Shown here in pieces: positions 1 through 7,369 of a stretch of 64,000 nt of DNA (position 1 is the first letter of the stretch; each line of letters starts with the position of its first letter). The stretch covers positions 852,127 to 916,126 of the forward strand of contig JAEPMI010000001.1 of the NCBI GenBank assembly GCA_017644045.1, written 5' to 3'. The stretch is from Deltaproteobacteria bacterium (GTDB taxonomy: Bacteria; Myxococcota_A; Polyangia; Polyangiales; Houyiibacteriaceae). Under the pieces are notes generated by a model. The model did not search any database. It worked only from the letters and a program-made list of their open reading frames with translations, and had not been told where the DNA came from. The translations under genes were made by a program, and so were the position numbers.

Positions 1-30
1 GAAGGGACCTGCATGGGTCCGGTGCCCTGA

Positions 31-723
31 TCAGAACGTGACCGACTCGACGATCGTGCGAAGGGTCGACTCGGTGGCGGCGAGCGCAGCCGGCTCACCG
101 CCGCGCGCGGGCGCGAGGAGCATCAAGCTCACGCCCTCCGGCTGCCGCGGCACGTAGACCTGCCGGAAGACGTAGGTGCCCGGGAGGAAGGGTCCGACCG
201 TGGCCGGGACGTCGAACGCGGAGTCCCGACGGACGAGCGACGCGCCACGTGCCGGGAACGGCGCGGTGCCGAGCTCGCGGGTGGCGGGCGCGCCGAGCTG
301 GCGGACCAGATCATCGGCAGCCTGACCGAGCAGCTGCGGCGTGACCTGGCCGTGGCCCCAGCTGACGGTGACCTGCTCCGCACCCTCCGGCGTCTCGCGA
401 TGGAAGGTGACGTAGGACCAGGGCGAGGGAGACTGCTGGGTGCAGGGCATCACCTGGTACCCGGCCGGATAGTCGACGCCGAAGCTCGGGAGGATCAGCT
501 GCGGGTTCGCGAGGCAGTTCGCGCGATGGTCATAGTGGAGGAAGCCGGGCGTGGGGCTGGGCGAGGAGGGCACGGTCGCCGGCGGCGGGCTCGGCGGGAC
601 CGCGGCGGACCCGCCGTCGCGCGCCCCGACGAAGAACACGAATCCCACGGCGAGGCCCCCGATGATGAGGCATCCCAGCCCCGCTCCGACCCCCGCGAGG
701 ATCAACCCCTGCTGCCTGTCCAC
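31..723 (-). CDS. single-pass membrane protein with extracytoplasmic domain
   Basis: Predicted 230-residue protein. A short N-terminus (VDRQQG) is followed by one Gly-rich transmembrane helix (about residues 7-33), a Pro/Ser-rich linker (about 40-58) and an extracytoplasmic domain of about 170 residues with two cysteines that I cannot assign to a family. I place the start at the GTG at 723 because the reading frame upstream of it is Arg/Pro-rich with no recognisable fold; no convincing ribosome-binding site is visible, so the start is uncertain. It is transcribed away from the gene remnant at 825. Function unknown; it is probably a membrane-anchored protein facing the periplasm. Confidence 0.6.
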   Translation of the reverse strand: MDRQQGLILAGVGAGLGCLIIGGLAVGFVFFVGARDGGSAAVPPSPPPATVPSSPSPTPGFLHYDHRANCLANPQLILPSFGVDYPAGYQVMPCTQQSPSPWSYVTFHRETPEGAEQVTVSWGHGQVTPQLLGQAADDLVRQLGAPATRELGTAPFPARGASLVRRDSAFDVPATVGPFLPGTYVFRQVYVPRQPEGVSLMLLAPARGGEPAALAATESTLRTIVESVTF

Positions 724-824
724 GAGAGCGACGGTAGCCGATTCTCGCGCGGGCGCGCACCGCGGTCTTCTCGTGCGCCGCGAGCGCGCTGCCGATCGAG
801 CGGATCCACGGGCACTCTCCAGGG

Positions 825-1063
825 GTGAGGGGGGTTTGGACGGTGGGGCTCGCGTGCGCCTTCTGTGGCTGGCTCGCCAGCTCGGCGATGGCTCAGTCGG
901 AGGCCGACCCCGCGCCGGTGCAGAACGTTCAGGCGTCCCTCGAGCAGGAGGCTCGAGCCCTCTTCCAGGCCGGACGCGTCGTGGAGCGCTCCTGCTCACG
1001 GGGCTGTTCACCCTGATGCTCGCAGAGCCGATCGCCGGGGTGTCGGTCCGTCAGCCCGACTGA
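825..1063 (+). pseudogene. remnant of a secreted TPR-type gene
   Basis: A GTG at 825 opens a clear signal peptide (hydrophobic core ending in the SSAMAQ cleavage site near residue 24) followed by QEARALFQAGRV, which is how many myxobacterial secreted tetratricopeptide proteins begin their first repeat. The reading frame then collapses: it stops at 1014-1016, and a different frame reads on through a hydrophobic GALLLTGLFTLMLAE stretch to a stop at 1061-1063. The simplest reading is an internal deletion that fused the first ~55 codons to the tail of the gene out of frame. Alternatively it is a genuine 63-residue secreted peptide. Confidence 0.4.
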
Positions 1064-1064
1064 C

Positions 1065-3488
1065 TCAGCGCGAGAGCGGCGCGAAGAGGGTCTCGAGCTC
1101 GTCCTCGGTGAAGGTGCTGGTGCCCGCCTGTCCGTGGAGGATCGCGTTGGCCAGCTTCCGCTTCTTCTCCTGGAGCGCGAGCATCCGCTCTTCCACGCTC
1201 CCGGCGACGTAGAGGTCGTAGACGAAGACCGGACGCTGCTGACCGATGCGGTACGCGCGGTCGGTCGCCTGCGCCTGCGCCTGCGGGTTCCACCACGGGT
1301 CGTAGTGGATCACCGTGTCGGCGCTGGTGAGGTTCAGCCCGACGCCGCCTGCCTTGAGACTGATCAAGAAGACGTCGCGCTCGCCGTTCTCGAAGCGGTC
1401 GACGAGCTGCTGCCGGTTCTTGCTCTGACCGGTGAGCATCAGGAAGGGCGTGTTCTTCTCCTGCAGGCCCTCGCCGATCAGTCCGAGCATGGTCGTGAAC
1501 TGGCTGAAGAGCAGGATGCGATGCCCCGCCGCGAGCTGCGTCTCGATCAGCTCCATGCAGGCGCGGTACTTGGCGCTCTCCCGAACGAAGCGCGCCGCGT
1601 CCATGCGCACGAGGCGCGGATCGCAGCAGAGCTGGCGCAGCTTGGTGAGCGCGTCGAGAATGGTCACCGTGCTCGCCGCGATGCCCTTGCTGCGAATGGT
1701 CGCGCGCACCTGGGTGTGGGCGGCGATGCGGATCGCCTCGTAGAGCTCCCGCTGCTTCCCTTCGAGCTCGACCGGCTGGAAGAGCTGCGTCTTCGGCGGA
1801 AGCTCCTTGGCCACCTCGCTCTTGTTCCGCCGCAGGATGAAGGGGCTGACGGCCTGGTAGAGCGTTCCGAGCCGCTCTTCGTCGCCGTACTGTTCGATCG
1901 GGTTCCGGTAGCGCTCGCGGAAGTCCATCTGGCTCCCGAGAATGTCGTCACCGAGGAAGTGGAAGAGCGACCAGAGCTCGCCGAGGTGGTTCTCGACCGG
2001 GGTGCCGGTGAGGCAGAGGCGATGGCGACTCTCGAGCGCGCAGGCGGCCGCGTGCGAGCGGCTGCGCGGGTTCTTGATCACGTGCGCCTCATCGAGGACG
2101 ACGAAGTGCCAGTCGCGGCTCGCGAGCTGCTCCGCGTCGCGCACGAGGATCGGGTAGCTCGTGAGGACGATGTCCGCGTCCTTCACCTTGGACCAACGAC
2201 CCTGCCGCTTCGGCCCGTGGTAGCCGACCACCTTCAGGCCCGGCGCGAACTTCTGGATCTCGCGCTTCCAGTTCCCCATGAGGCTGGTCGGCGCGATGAC
2301 GAGCGAAGGGATGTCCGCTCGCCCCTCGGACACCTCGGTCTGCAGATGCGCGATCGTCTGCAGGGTCTTCCCGAGGCCCATGTCGTCGGCCAGGATGCCG
2401 CCGGCGCTGCTCTTGCGAAGCCGCTGCATCCACGCGAGCCCCTCGCGCTGGTAGGGCCGGAGCGTGGCCTGCAGACCGGCGGGCTCGAGGCGCGACTGTG
2501 GCGCGTCGACCAACACCTTCCCGCGCTTGCGGGCCTCGCGCTGGGCTCCGCCTTCCCACCGCAGCTCCTCGGTCGCGTCCTGGAACGCCTGGTCGAGCGT
2601 CTCGAGCGCGATGGCCTTGTGGCCACGGACCACCAGGCCGCGGTCCTCGTCGTAGAGCTCGACGAGCACCCGCATCAGCGCGCGCAGCGGACCGGGGTCC
2701 ACCGCCACGTGCTCCCCCGGCGCCACCTCGAGCGCCACCGGCCGCTGCCGGGTCTCGAGGTCACCGAGCGAGAGCTGTCCGTCGGCCTGCTCCTCCAGGA
2801 GGGAGACCAGGGCGGGCAGGAGATCGAGGTGTCGACCGCCGACCTCCACACCGAGCTCGAGGGCGAACCAGTCCGGTCGCTCCTCGTCGGCGCTCACGGT
2901 GGCCACGAAGCTCGGGCTCACGGCGACGCAGCGGTAGGGGTAGTCCGCGGGGACCTCCACTCGCCAGCCGAGCTCCCGGAGGGCGGGCAAGGCCTGGGCG
3001 CTGAAGGCCACGTGCGCGTGCACGTCGCCGTCGACGCGCACCATGTAGTCGGCGTCCGCGTCGGGGGGCACGCCCACGCTCTCCAGGCAGTCGAGGTCCA
3101 CGGCGCCGAAGCGCTCGAGGAGCCGCCGGGCGTTCATCTCGGCGTCGCGGTCGCGAGGGTAGGCACGAATGCCGCCCTGCCCCGCCGCGAAGAAACGGTC
3201 CCGGGGATCGGAGGCTCGCACCCTCGCCCGGAGCTCCGGGTACTCGAAGGTCAGCTCGAGGAGTGGCGCCTCGACCTCGGCGAAGTCGGAGCCGTATCCG
3301 TGGCGATCCACCAGGACCCGCTCGGTGAAGACCCGAAGGCAGGGGACGACGGGACCGGCCGGCTCCATCGCCTCGCGCGACTCGTCGGAATCGTTGAGGT
3401 TTTGCCAAGGCTCGGCCACCACCTCGCCAGGGCTGGTGGGGGGCCGGAGGGGATCGCGAAAGGTACTCGTGGCCGTCGATGAGGTCAC
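1065..3488 (-). CDS. SNF2-family DEAD/DEAH ATPase (helicase-like)
   Basis: 807 residues from the GTG at 3488. An N-terminal ~330 residues of family-specific sequence precedes a complete SNF2 ATPase core: motif I LADDMGLGKT (366-375), motif II DEAH (466-469), motif III LTGTP (493-497), motif IV region around FSQF (661-664) and motifs V-VI from LKAGGVGLNL (711-720) to QATDRAYRIGQ (740-750). Such proteins are dsDNA translocases that remodel protein-DNA complexes. All key residues are present, so it should be an active ATPase. An ATG at 3368 preceded by GAGG is an alternative start that would shorten it by 40 residues. No helicase-linked nuclease, methylase or other defence partner lies beside it, so a role in a defence system is not supported here. 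Confidence 0.93.
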   Translation of the reverse strand: MTSSTATSTFRDPLRPPTSPGEVVAEPWQNLNDSDESREAMEPAGPVVPCLRVFTERVLVDRHGYGSDFAEVEAPLLELTFEYPELRARVRASDPRDRFFAAGQGGIRAYPRDRDAEMNARRLLERFGAVDLDCLESVGVPPDADADYMVRVDGDVHAHVAFSAQALPALRELGWRVEVPADYPYRCVAVSPSFVATVSADEERPDWFALELGVEVGGRHLDLLPALVSLLEEQADGQLSLGDLETRQRPVALEVAPGEHVAVDPGPLRALMRVLVELYDEDRGLVVRGHKAIALETLDQAFQDATEELRWEGGAQREARKRGKVLVDAPQSRLEPAGLQATLRPYQREGLAWMQRLRKSSAGGILADDMGLGKTLQTIAHLQTEVSEGRADIPSLVIAPTSLMGNWKREIQKFAPGLKVVGYHGPKRQGRWSKVKDADIVLTSYPILVRDAEQLASRDWHFVVLDEAHVIKNPRSRSHAAACALESRHRLCLTGTPVENHLGELWSLFHFLGDDILGSQMDFRERYRNPIEQYGDEERLGTLYQAVSPFILRRNKSEVAKELPPKTQLFQPVELEGKQRELYEAIRIAAHTQVRATIRSKGIAASTVTILDALTKLRQLCCDPRLVRMDAARFVRESAKYRACMELIETQLAAGHRILLFSQFTTMLGLIGEGLQEKNTPFLMLTGQSKNRQQLVDRFENGERDVFLISLKAGGVGLNLTSADTVIHYDPWWNPQAQAQATDRAYRIGQQRPVFVYDLYVAGSVEERMLALQEKKRKLANAILHGQAGTSTFTEDELETLFAPLSR

Positions 3489-3952
3489 CCGCGAGTTAGA
3501 TCAAAGACGGGATCGGATGTCGACATCTTCGTGGATCCCGGGCACTTCCGGTGCACCACCCCCCTGCCGGGCGCCATCGCTGTCACAAGCCCGTTGCAGA
3601 GCCCCTCGGGCCCCCGGTTCCACTCGTGATCCTGCGGCCCCCCTTCGCGGGCTGGGGCCTCGCACGGAGTCACAGAGTCACAGAGGTCCACAGAGGAACG
3701 AGAACACGAGTAAAATTGGCGTGTCAGCTGGCGTCGCGGTGTGGGTGGTTCAAAAAAGGAACCTCTGTGATCTCTGTGTCTCCGTGACTCCGTGCGAGGC
3801 AAAGGGCACATCGACGCCAACGAAGCCTACGGGAGGGGACTGCCGTCCCCATTGGGGATCATCGACCCGGGCGCCCGTGACACGGTCACGCGCGCGGGGG
3901 CGCACATGTGCGGCTCCGCACGGATGGTACGAACCGTGCACACATCCCCTCC
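3489..3952. repeat. dispersed inverted-repeat element, copy 1, in a 464-bp gene-free gap
   Basis: No real gene lies between the SNF2 gene and the next lipoprotein gene. The gap holds an element with arms at about 3657-3696 and 3762-3800 that are near-perfect inverted repeats of each other (outer 16 bases GCCTCGCACGGAGTCA shared exactly), built of CACAGAG/CTCTGTG units, around a 65-bp AT-richer core. The word CCAACGAAGCCT at 3817-3828 follows the right arm and recurs at the same distance in the second copy near 58.5 kb. A small hairpin GGGGAC-TGCC-GTCCCC sits at 3835-3850 and a 6-bp inverted repeat GCACGG/CCGTGC at 3918-3939, close to the next start codon. Confidence 0.85.
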
Positions 3953-5395
3953 GTGCGCGCACACGCCCCCGCCCTCCTCGCCTTCGCAGCCCTCGTGGCG
4001 TGCGGCGGCGAGGCCATCGAGCCGGAGGTGCGGGTGTCCCGCGAGGTCGTCGATGCCCCGCCGATGCTGCGACCGCCGGTGCGCTGCGAGGAGCTCGGGG
4101 CGGACGAGCGGCCGCTCGCGGTCAGCCCGGAGGGCGACCTCTGGCTGGGGACCCCGACCGGGCTCCGCGTACTCGGCACCGATGGCGAGGTGCGAGACGT
4201 CGACGTGACGCTCGAAGGCCCGGTGGACCACCTGGTCGCCTGGAGCGACGAGGTGGCCACGGCGGTCATCGGGGGCGAGGCTTGGCGCGTCGAGCCGGAA
4301 GGGGCGCGTTACCTCTTCCTGCCGGAGGCCGTCCGGGGGCCGACCCGCTTCTGCGGGGACCTCGAGCGGGACGGCCAGGCGGCGCTGGTCAGCGCGACCG
4401 GCATCTACGAGCGAGCCGCCGGGCAGTGGTGGGCACTCGGGCCCGAGGAAGGCGAACGCTTCGACGGGGTCGAGTGGCTGGCCACGGTCGACGGGGCGTG
4501 CGCGGCGCCAAGCGGCGGCCTCTGGTTCGGTGAGGGCACGAGCTACGTCCGCGTCGACGCCAACAGCATGGCGCGCTTCGAGGTGCCGGAAGGCACTGGG
4601 CCCGCCGTCGTGGGCGACCTCTTCGGCGTGGCCATTCCCGCGGGTGACGAGCTCCTCTTCGCGCTCGAGCGGGGGCCCGACGACGACGCTTGGGTACCCG
4701 TGCGCTTCACCGCCGGGCCCATCCGGGACGTGGCGGGCTCCGCGAACGTGCTCTGGGTGCTCGTCGGCAACCAGCTCTATCGCTACGACGGAGAGTGGGC
4801 CGAGGCCGACGTGGTCCTGCCGACCGGCGCCGACGATCTGCTCGCCCACTCGGCCGGCGGCGTCTGGGCGACCGGCGAGTCGCAGGCGTGCCACATCGGC
4901 GAGGCCTCCATTCGCATCCGAGGCGTGCGGCCGATGGAGCACTTCACCACGCGGACCGCCGACCTCCTCGTGGAGTCGGCGATCCCGGTCACCCTCCGCG
5001 TCGACGAAGGACCGGCCATCGCCGGCGAGCCGGGAGAGCTCCCGGAGAGCTGGGTCTTCCCGAGCCTCGCGCTCGGCGGTCCGGGCTGGCACCAGCTCCA
5101 GGTCGATGGCGACGGAGAGGGCCGCGATCTCGCGTACCGCGTGATGGCCGGTGACGTCTCCTGGTCCGCCGACGTGCGACCCATCTACGAAACGCACTGC
5201 GCCGGCGGGAGCTGTCACGGGACGGAGAGCGAGGAGACGGTGGACCTGTCCACCTACGACGCCTGGTTCGAGTACGCGCTCCCGATCCAGAGCGCGGTCG
5301 TCACCGGACGGATGCCTCGCGATCGCTCGGACGAGTGGAGCAGCGACGAGCTGACCACGATCACGGATTGGATCGACGGAGGCATGCAGCCATGA
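3953..5395 (+). CDS. lipoprotein with C-terminal cytochrome c-type haem motif
   Basis: 480 residues from the GTG at 3953, chosen because it gives a compact lipoprotein signal (AALVAC, lipidated Cys17); a GTG 45 bases upstream would add an uncharged-poor extension. The body looks like a beta-propeller-type repeat protein (recurrent LWLGTPTGLRVLG, GGLWFGEG, GGVWATGES segments). The C-terminal 70 residues hold CAGGSCH (Cys416, Cys421, His422), a CX4CH haem-binding arrangement, with Met454 in VVTGRMPR as a likely axial ligand; this is the pattern of small c-type cytochrome domains appended to secreted proteins. First gene of a four-gene operon: its stop overlaps the next start (ATGA). Inferred role: outer-surface electron-transfer or sensing subunit. 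Confidence 0.75.
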   Translation: MRAHAPALLAFAALVACGGEAIEPEVRVSREVVDAPPMLRPPVRCEELGADERPLAVSPEGDLWLGTPTGLRVLGTDGEVRDVDVTLEGPVDHLVAWSDEVATAVIGGEAWRVEPEGARYLFLPEAVRGPTRFCGDLERDGQAALVSATGIYERAAGQWWALGPEEGERFDGVEWLATVDGACAAPSGGLWFGEGTSYVRVDANSMARFEVPEGTGPAVVGDLFGVAIPAGDELLFALERGPDDDAWVPVRFTAGPIRDVAGSANVLWVLVGNQLYRYDGEWAEADVVLPTGADDLLAHSAGGVWATGESQACHIGEASIRIRGVRPMEHFTTRTADLLVESAIPVTLRVDEGPAIAGEPGELPESWVFPSLALGGPGWHQLQVDGDGEGRDLAYRVMAGDVSWSADVRPIYETHCAGGSCHGTESEETVDLSTYDAWFEYALPIQSAVVTGRMPRDRSDEWSSDELTTITDWIDGGMQP

Positions 5396-6021
5396 GCCGA
5401 TGGTGTCTGACCCTGCTCCTGCTCGGAGCGATCGCCTGCGACGGGCAGATCGGATCGCCCACGGCGGAGCCGAACGACCCCGACGACACGGTCGAGACGG
5501 CGCCGCCCGCTCGCGATCCGGTGGGCGACGCCAACCTCCCCGAGGGCCGACGGCTCCGCCGGATGTCGGCCGATCAGTTCGTCGCCTCGCTCGAGGTCGC
5601 GACGGGTCAGCGCTGGCGCGACTACGAGCGCTTCGCAGCAGCGATGGGCCGAGCCGACTACGGCGAAATCACCGAAGAGGGCCTCGAGCTCAACGTCACC
5701 TTCGAGAAGCTGGTCGAGGACGCTGCGCGGGCGACCTGTGAGGACGCGGTCGCCGCGGACGTCGACGGAGGCAACGTCATCCTGCGCCACGCGACGTCTT
5801 CGGACCGCGACGAGGCCGCCTACGTGGCCAACCTCGAGTACCTCTTCCTCCGCTTCCTGGGTCAGCCCCTCGCGGTAGGCGACAGCCGCCTCGATCCCTG
5901 GCTCGGTCTCTTGAACGCGCCGCCCGCGGAGGGCGCCGAGCTCACCGACCTCACCATGCGCCGACGGTGGACCGCCGTCTGCGTCGGACTCGTCACTCAC
6001 CCCGACTTCGTGAGCTACTGA
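5392..6021 (+). CDS. small lipoprotein, DUF1587/DUF1592-like fragment
   Basis: 209 residues; lipobox LGAIAC with Cys16. Residues ~52-75 (RRLRRMSADQFVASLEVATG) resemble the RRLTRxQYxNTVxDL segment found in planctomycete-type DUF1587 proteins, and the ending WTAVCVGLVTHPDFVSY resembles the end of DUF1592-type proteins, so this may be a reduced member of that exported family. It starts inside the stop codon of the preceding cytochrome-type lipoprotein (ATGA overlap) and ends one base before the DUF1501 gene, so the three are almost certainly co-translated. Family assignment is tentative; lipoprotein status is firm. Confidence 0.65.
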   Translation: MSRWCLTLLLLGAIACDGQIGSPTAEPNDPDDTVETAPPARDPVGDANLPEGRRLRRMSADQFVASLEVATGQRWRDYERFAAAMGRADYGEITEEGLELNVTFEKLVEDAARATCEDAVAADVDGGNVILRHATSSDRDEAAYVANLEYLFLRFLGQPLAVGDSRLDPWLGLLNAPPAEGAELTDLTMRRRWTAVCVGLVTHPDFVSY

Positions 6022-6022
6022 C

Positions 6023-7369
6023 ATGGCCCTTCGACGACGCACCTTCCTCCAGTCCCTCGTCGGCGCCGGCGCGTTCGCTGCCGTCGCTCCCGCCGTTCGT
6101 CTGCTCGCGGAAGAGCCGGTCGAGCGGCGCTTCGTGTCGCTCTACTTCAATGGCGGGTGGGACATCCTGCTCGGGCCGGACGCGCGTCGTCCCGGAACGT
6201 ACGCGGGGCTCCGCACCGGCTACGAGCTGCTCGACGAAGCGTACCGACGCCCGATGGAGGTCCGCCTCGGCGACCAGACCGCGCTCTGGGGTGCCGCGAT
6301 GAGCGCCCTGACCGCGACCGGTCCCGGTGACGCCGCGCCGCACTCGTCGCTCTGCACCCTCTTCAAGAGCGTGAACATGAACACGGTCGCCCACCCCGCC
6401 GGCCGTGCCTACATGAACACCTTCCGCTCACCGAGCGGGGTGGTGCCGCGTGGCAGCAGCTTCGGCACGGTGATGGCCACGGGCGGCAACCTGCACGAAG
6501 GTCTGGTCCTGCCGAACGTGTCCCTCGGGATGCCCTCCTTCAACGAAGGCTACGCACCGGACTACACCGGCGTGCGCACCTCGACCGCGCCCGACATCCT
6601 CGACCTGCTCCAGCCGCGAGAGTCGCTGGACGACGCGACCGAGTCGCTCCTCCGGGCGGCGCAGGACGCGGCCGAGAGCTGCGTCGGCCGCGCCTACGAG
6701 GGCCGCCGTCCGGCCGACGACATGCGCGCCAGCCGCGATCGGGTCCGGCGCCTCCTCTCCGAGAACGTCGGGCGTCTCTTCGACATCCGCGCCGACACGG
6801 CCGAGGCGAGAGAGCTCCGCGGTCGCTATGGGCTGAGCGCGACCGCCGCGCGGAACCCACGTGACCCGCGCGTCGTCGCCGCCATCACCGGCCAGCTGCT
6901 CGCGACCGGACTGAGCCGCTCGGTCTCCGCGCAGATTCAGACCGGCATGGACACCCACAACACCAACTGGCAGACGACCCAGGGGCCTCGCCTCCGCGCT
7001 GGTTTCGAGGCGATCGCGCACCTGCTGTGGGACCTGCGCCGCGACGACCCGAACCTCGAGCGCACCACCGTCGTCGTCCACTCGGAGTTCGCCCGGACCC
7101 CGAAGATCAACGGCACCGGCGGTCGCGACCACTGGTTCGCCAACGCGGTGCTCGTCTTCGGCGGCGGCCTCCGCCGCGGCGTGGTCGGTGCGACCCGCGA
7201 GGACAACCTCGGGCTCCAGAAGACCAACCTCGCGACCGGCGCCGCGGACGAGGGCGGCGAGATGCTCAAGCCCGAGCACATCGCCGCCACCCTCGCGCTG
7301 AGCCATGGGCTCGACCCATCCATCTTCCGGACGGACCCGCTCACCGAGTGGATCGAAGGAGGCGTCTGA
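6023..7369 (+). CDS. Tat-exported DUF1501 family protein
   Basis: 448 residues. The N-terminus RRRTFLQSLVGAGAFAA is a twin-arginine signal. The family signatures are FNGGWDILLGPD near residue 43, MDTHNTNW (309-316), VHSEFARTPK (352-361) and GGRDHWFANAVLVFGGG (366-382); these conserved Asp/His/Glu residues place it in DUF1501, a group related to the alkaline-phosphatase/sulfatase fold. Export through Tat implies folding, perhaps with metal, in the cytoplasm. Planctomycete DUF1501 proteins usually sit beside DUF1549/DUF1553 proteins with haem domains, and the next gene here is of that kind. The ATG at 6023 is one base after the previous stop. Reaction unknown. Confidence 0.9.
   Translation: MALRRRTFLQSLVGAGAFAAVAPAVRLLAEEPVERRFVSLYFNGGWDILLGPDARRPGTYAGLRTGYELLDEAYRRPMEVRLGDQTALWGAAMSALTATGPGDAAPHSSLCTLFKSVNMNTVAHPAGRAYMNTFRSPSGVVPRGSSFGTVMATGGNLHEGLVLPNVSLGMPSFNEGYAPDYTGVRTSTAPDILDLLQPRESLDDATESLLRAAQDAAESCVGRAYEGRRPADDMRASRDRVRRLLSENVGRLFDIRADTAEARELRGRYGLSATAARNPRDPRVVAAITGQLLATGLSRSVSAQIQTGMDTHNTNWQTTQGPRLRAGFEAIAHLLWDLRRDDPNLERTTVVVHSEFARTPKINGTGGRDHWFANAVLVFGGGLRRGVVGATREDNLGLQKTNLATGAADEGGEMLKPEHIAATLALSHGLDPSIFRTDPLTEWIEGGV

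Noticed and set aside
1134..3482. Long open frame on the strand opposite the SNF2 gene
   Set aside because: Codon positions and Val/Leu/Arg-rich translation are the antisense shadow of a clear SNF2 ATPase; same reasoning for the long opposite frames over 21070-24822, 52886-56416 and 59813-62965.
1065..3488. SNF2 ATPase as part of a defence island (DISARM/BREX-like)
   Set aside because: No methylase, nuclease, phospholipase-D or DUF1998-type partner lies on either side.
3485..3820. Possible 111-residue minus-strand gene in the gap
   Set aside because: It reads entirely through the inverted-repeat element, has no ribosome-binding site and gives a low-complexity peptide.
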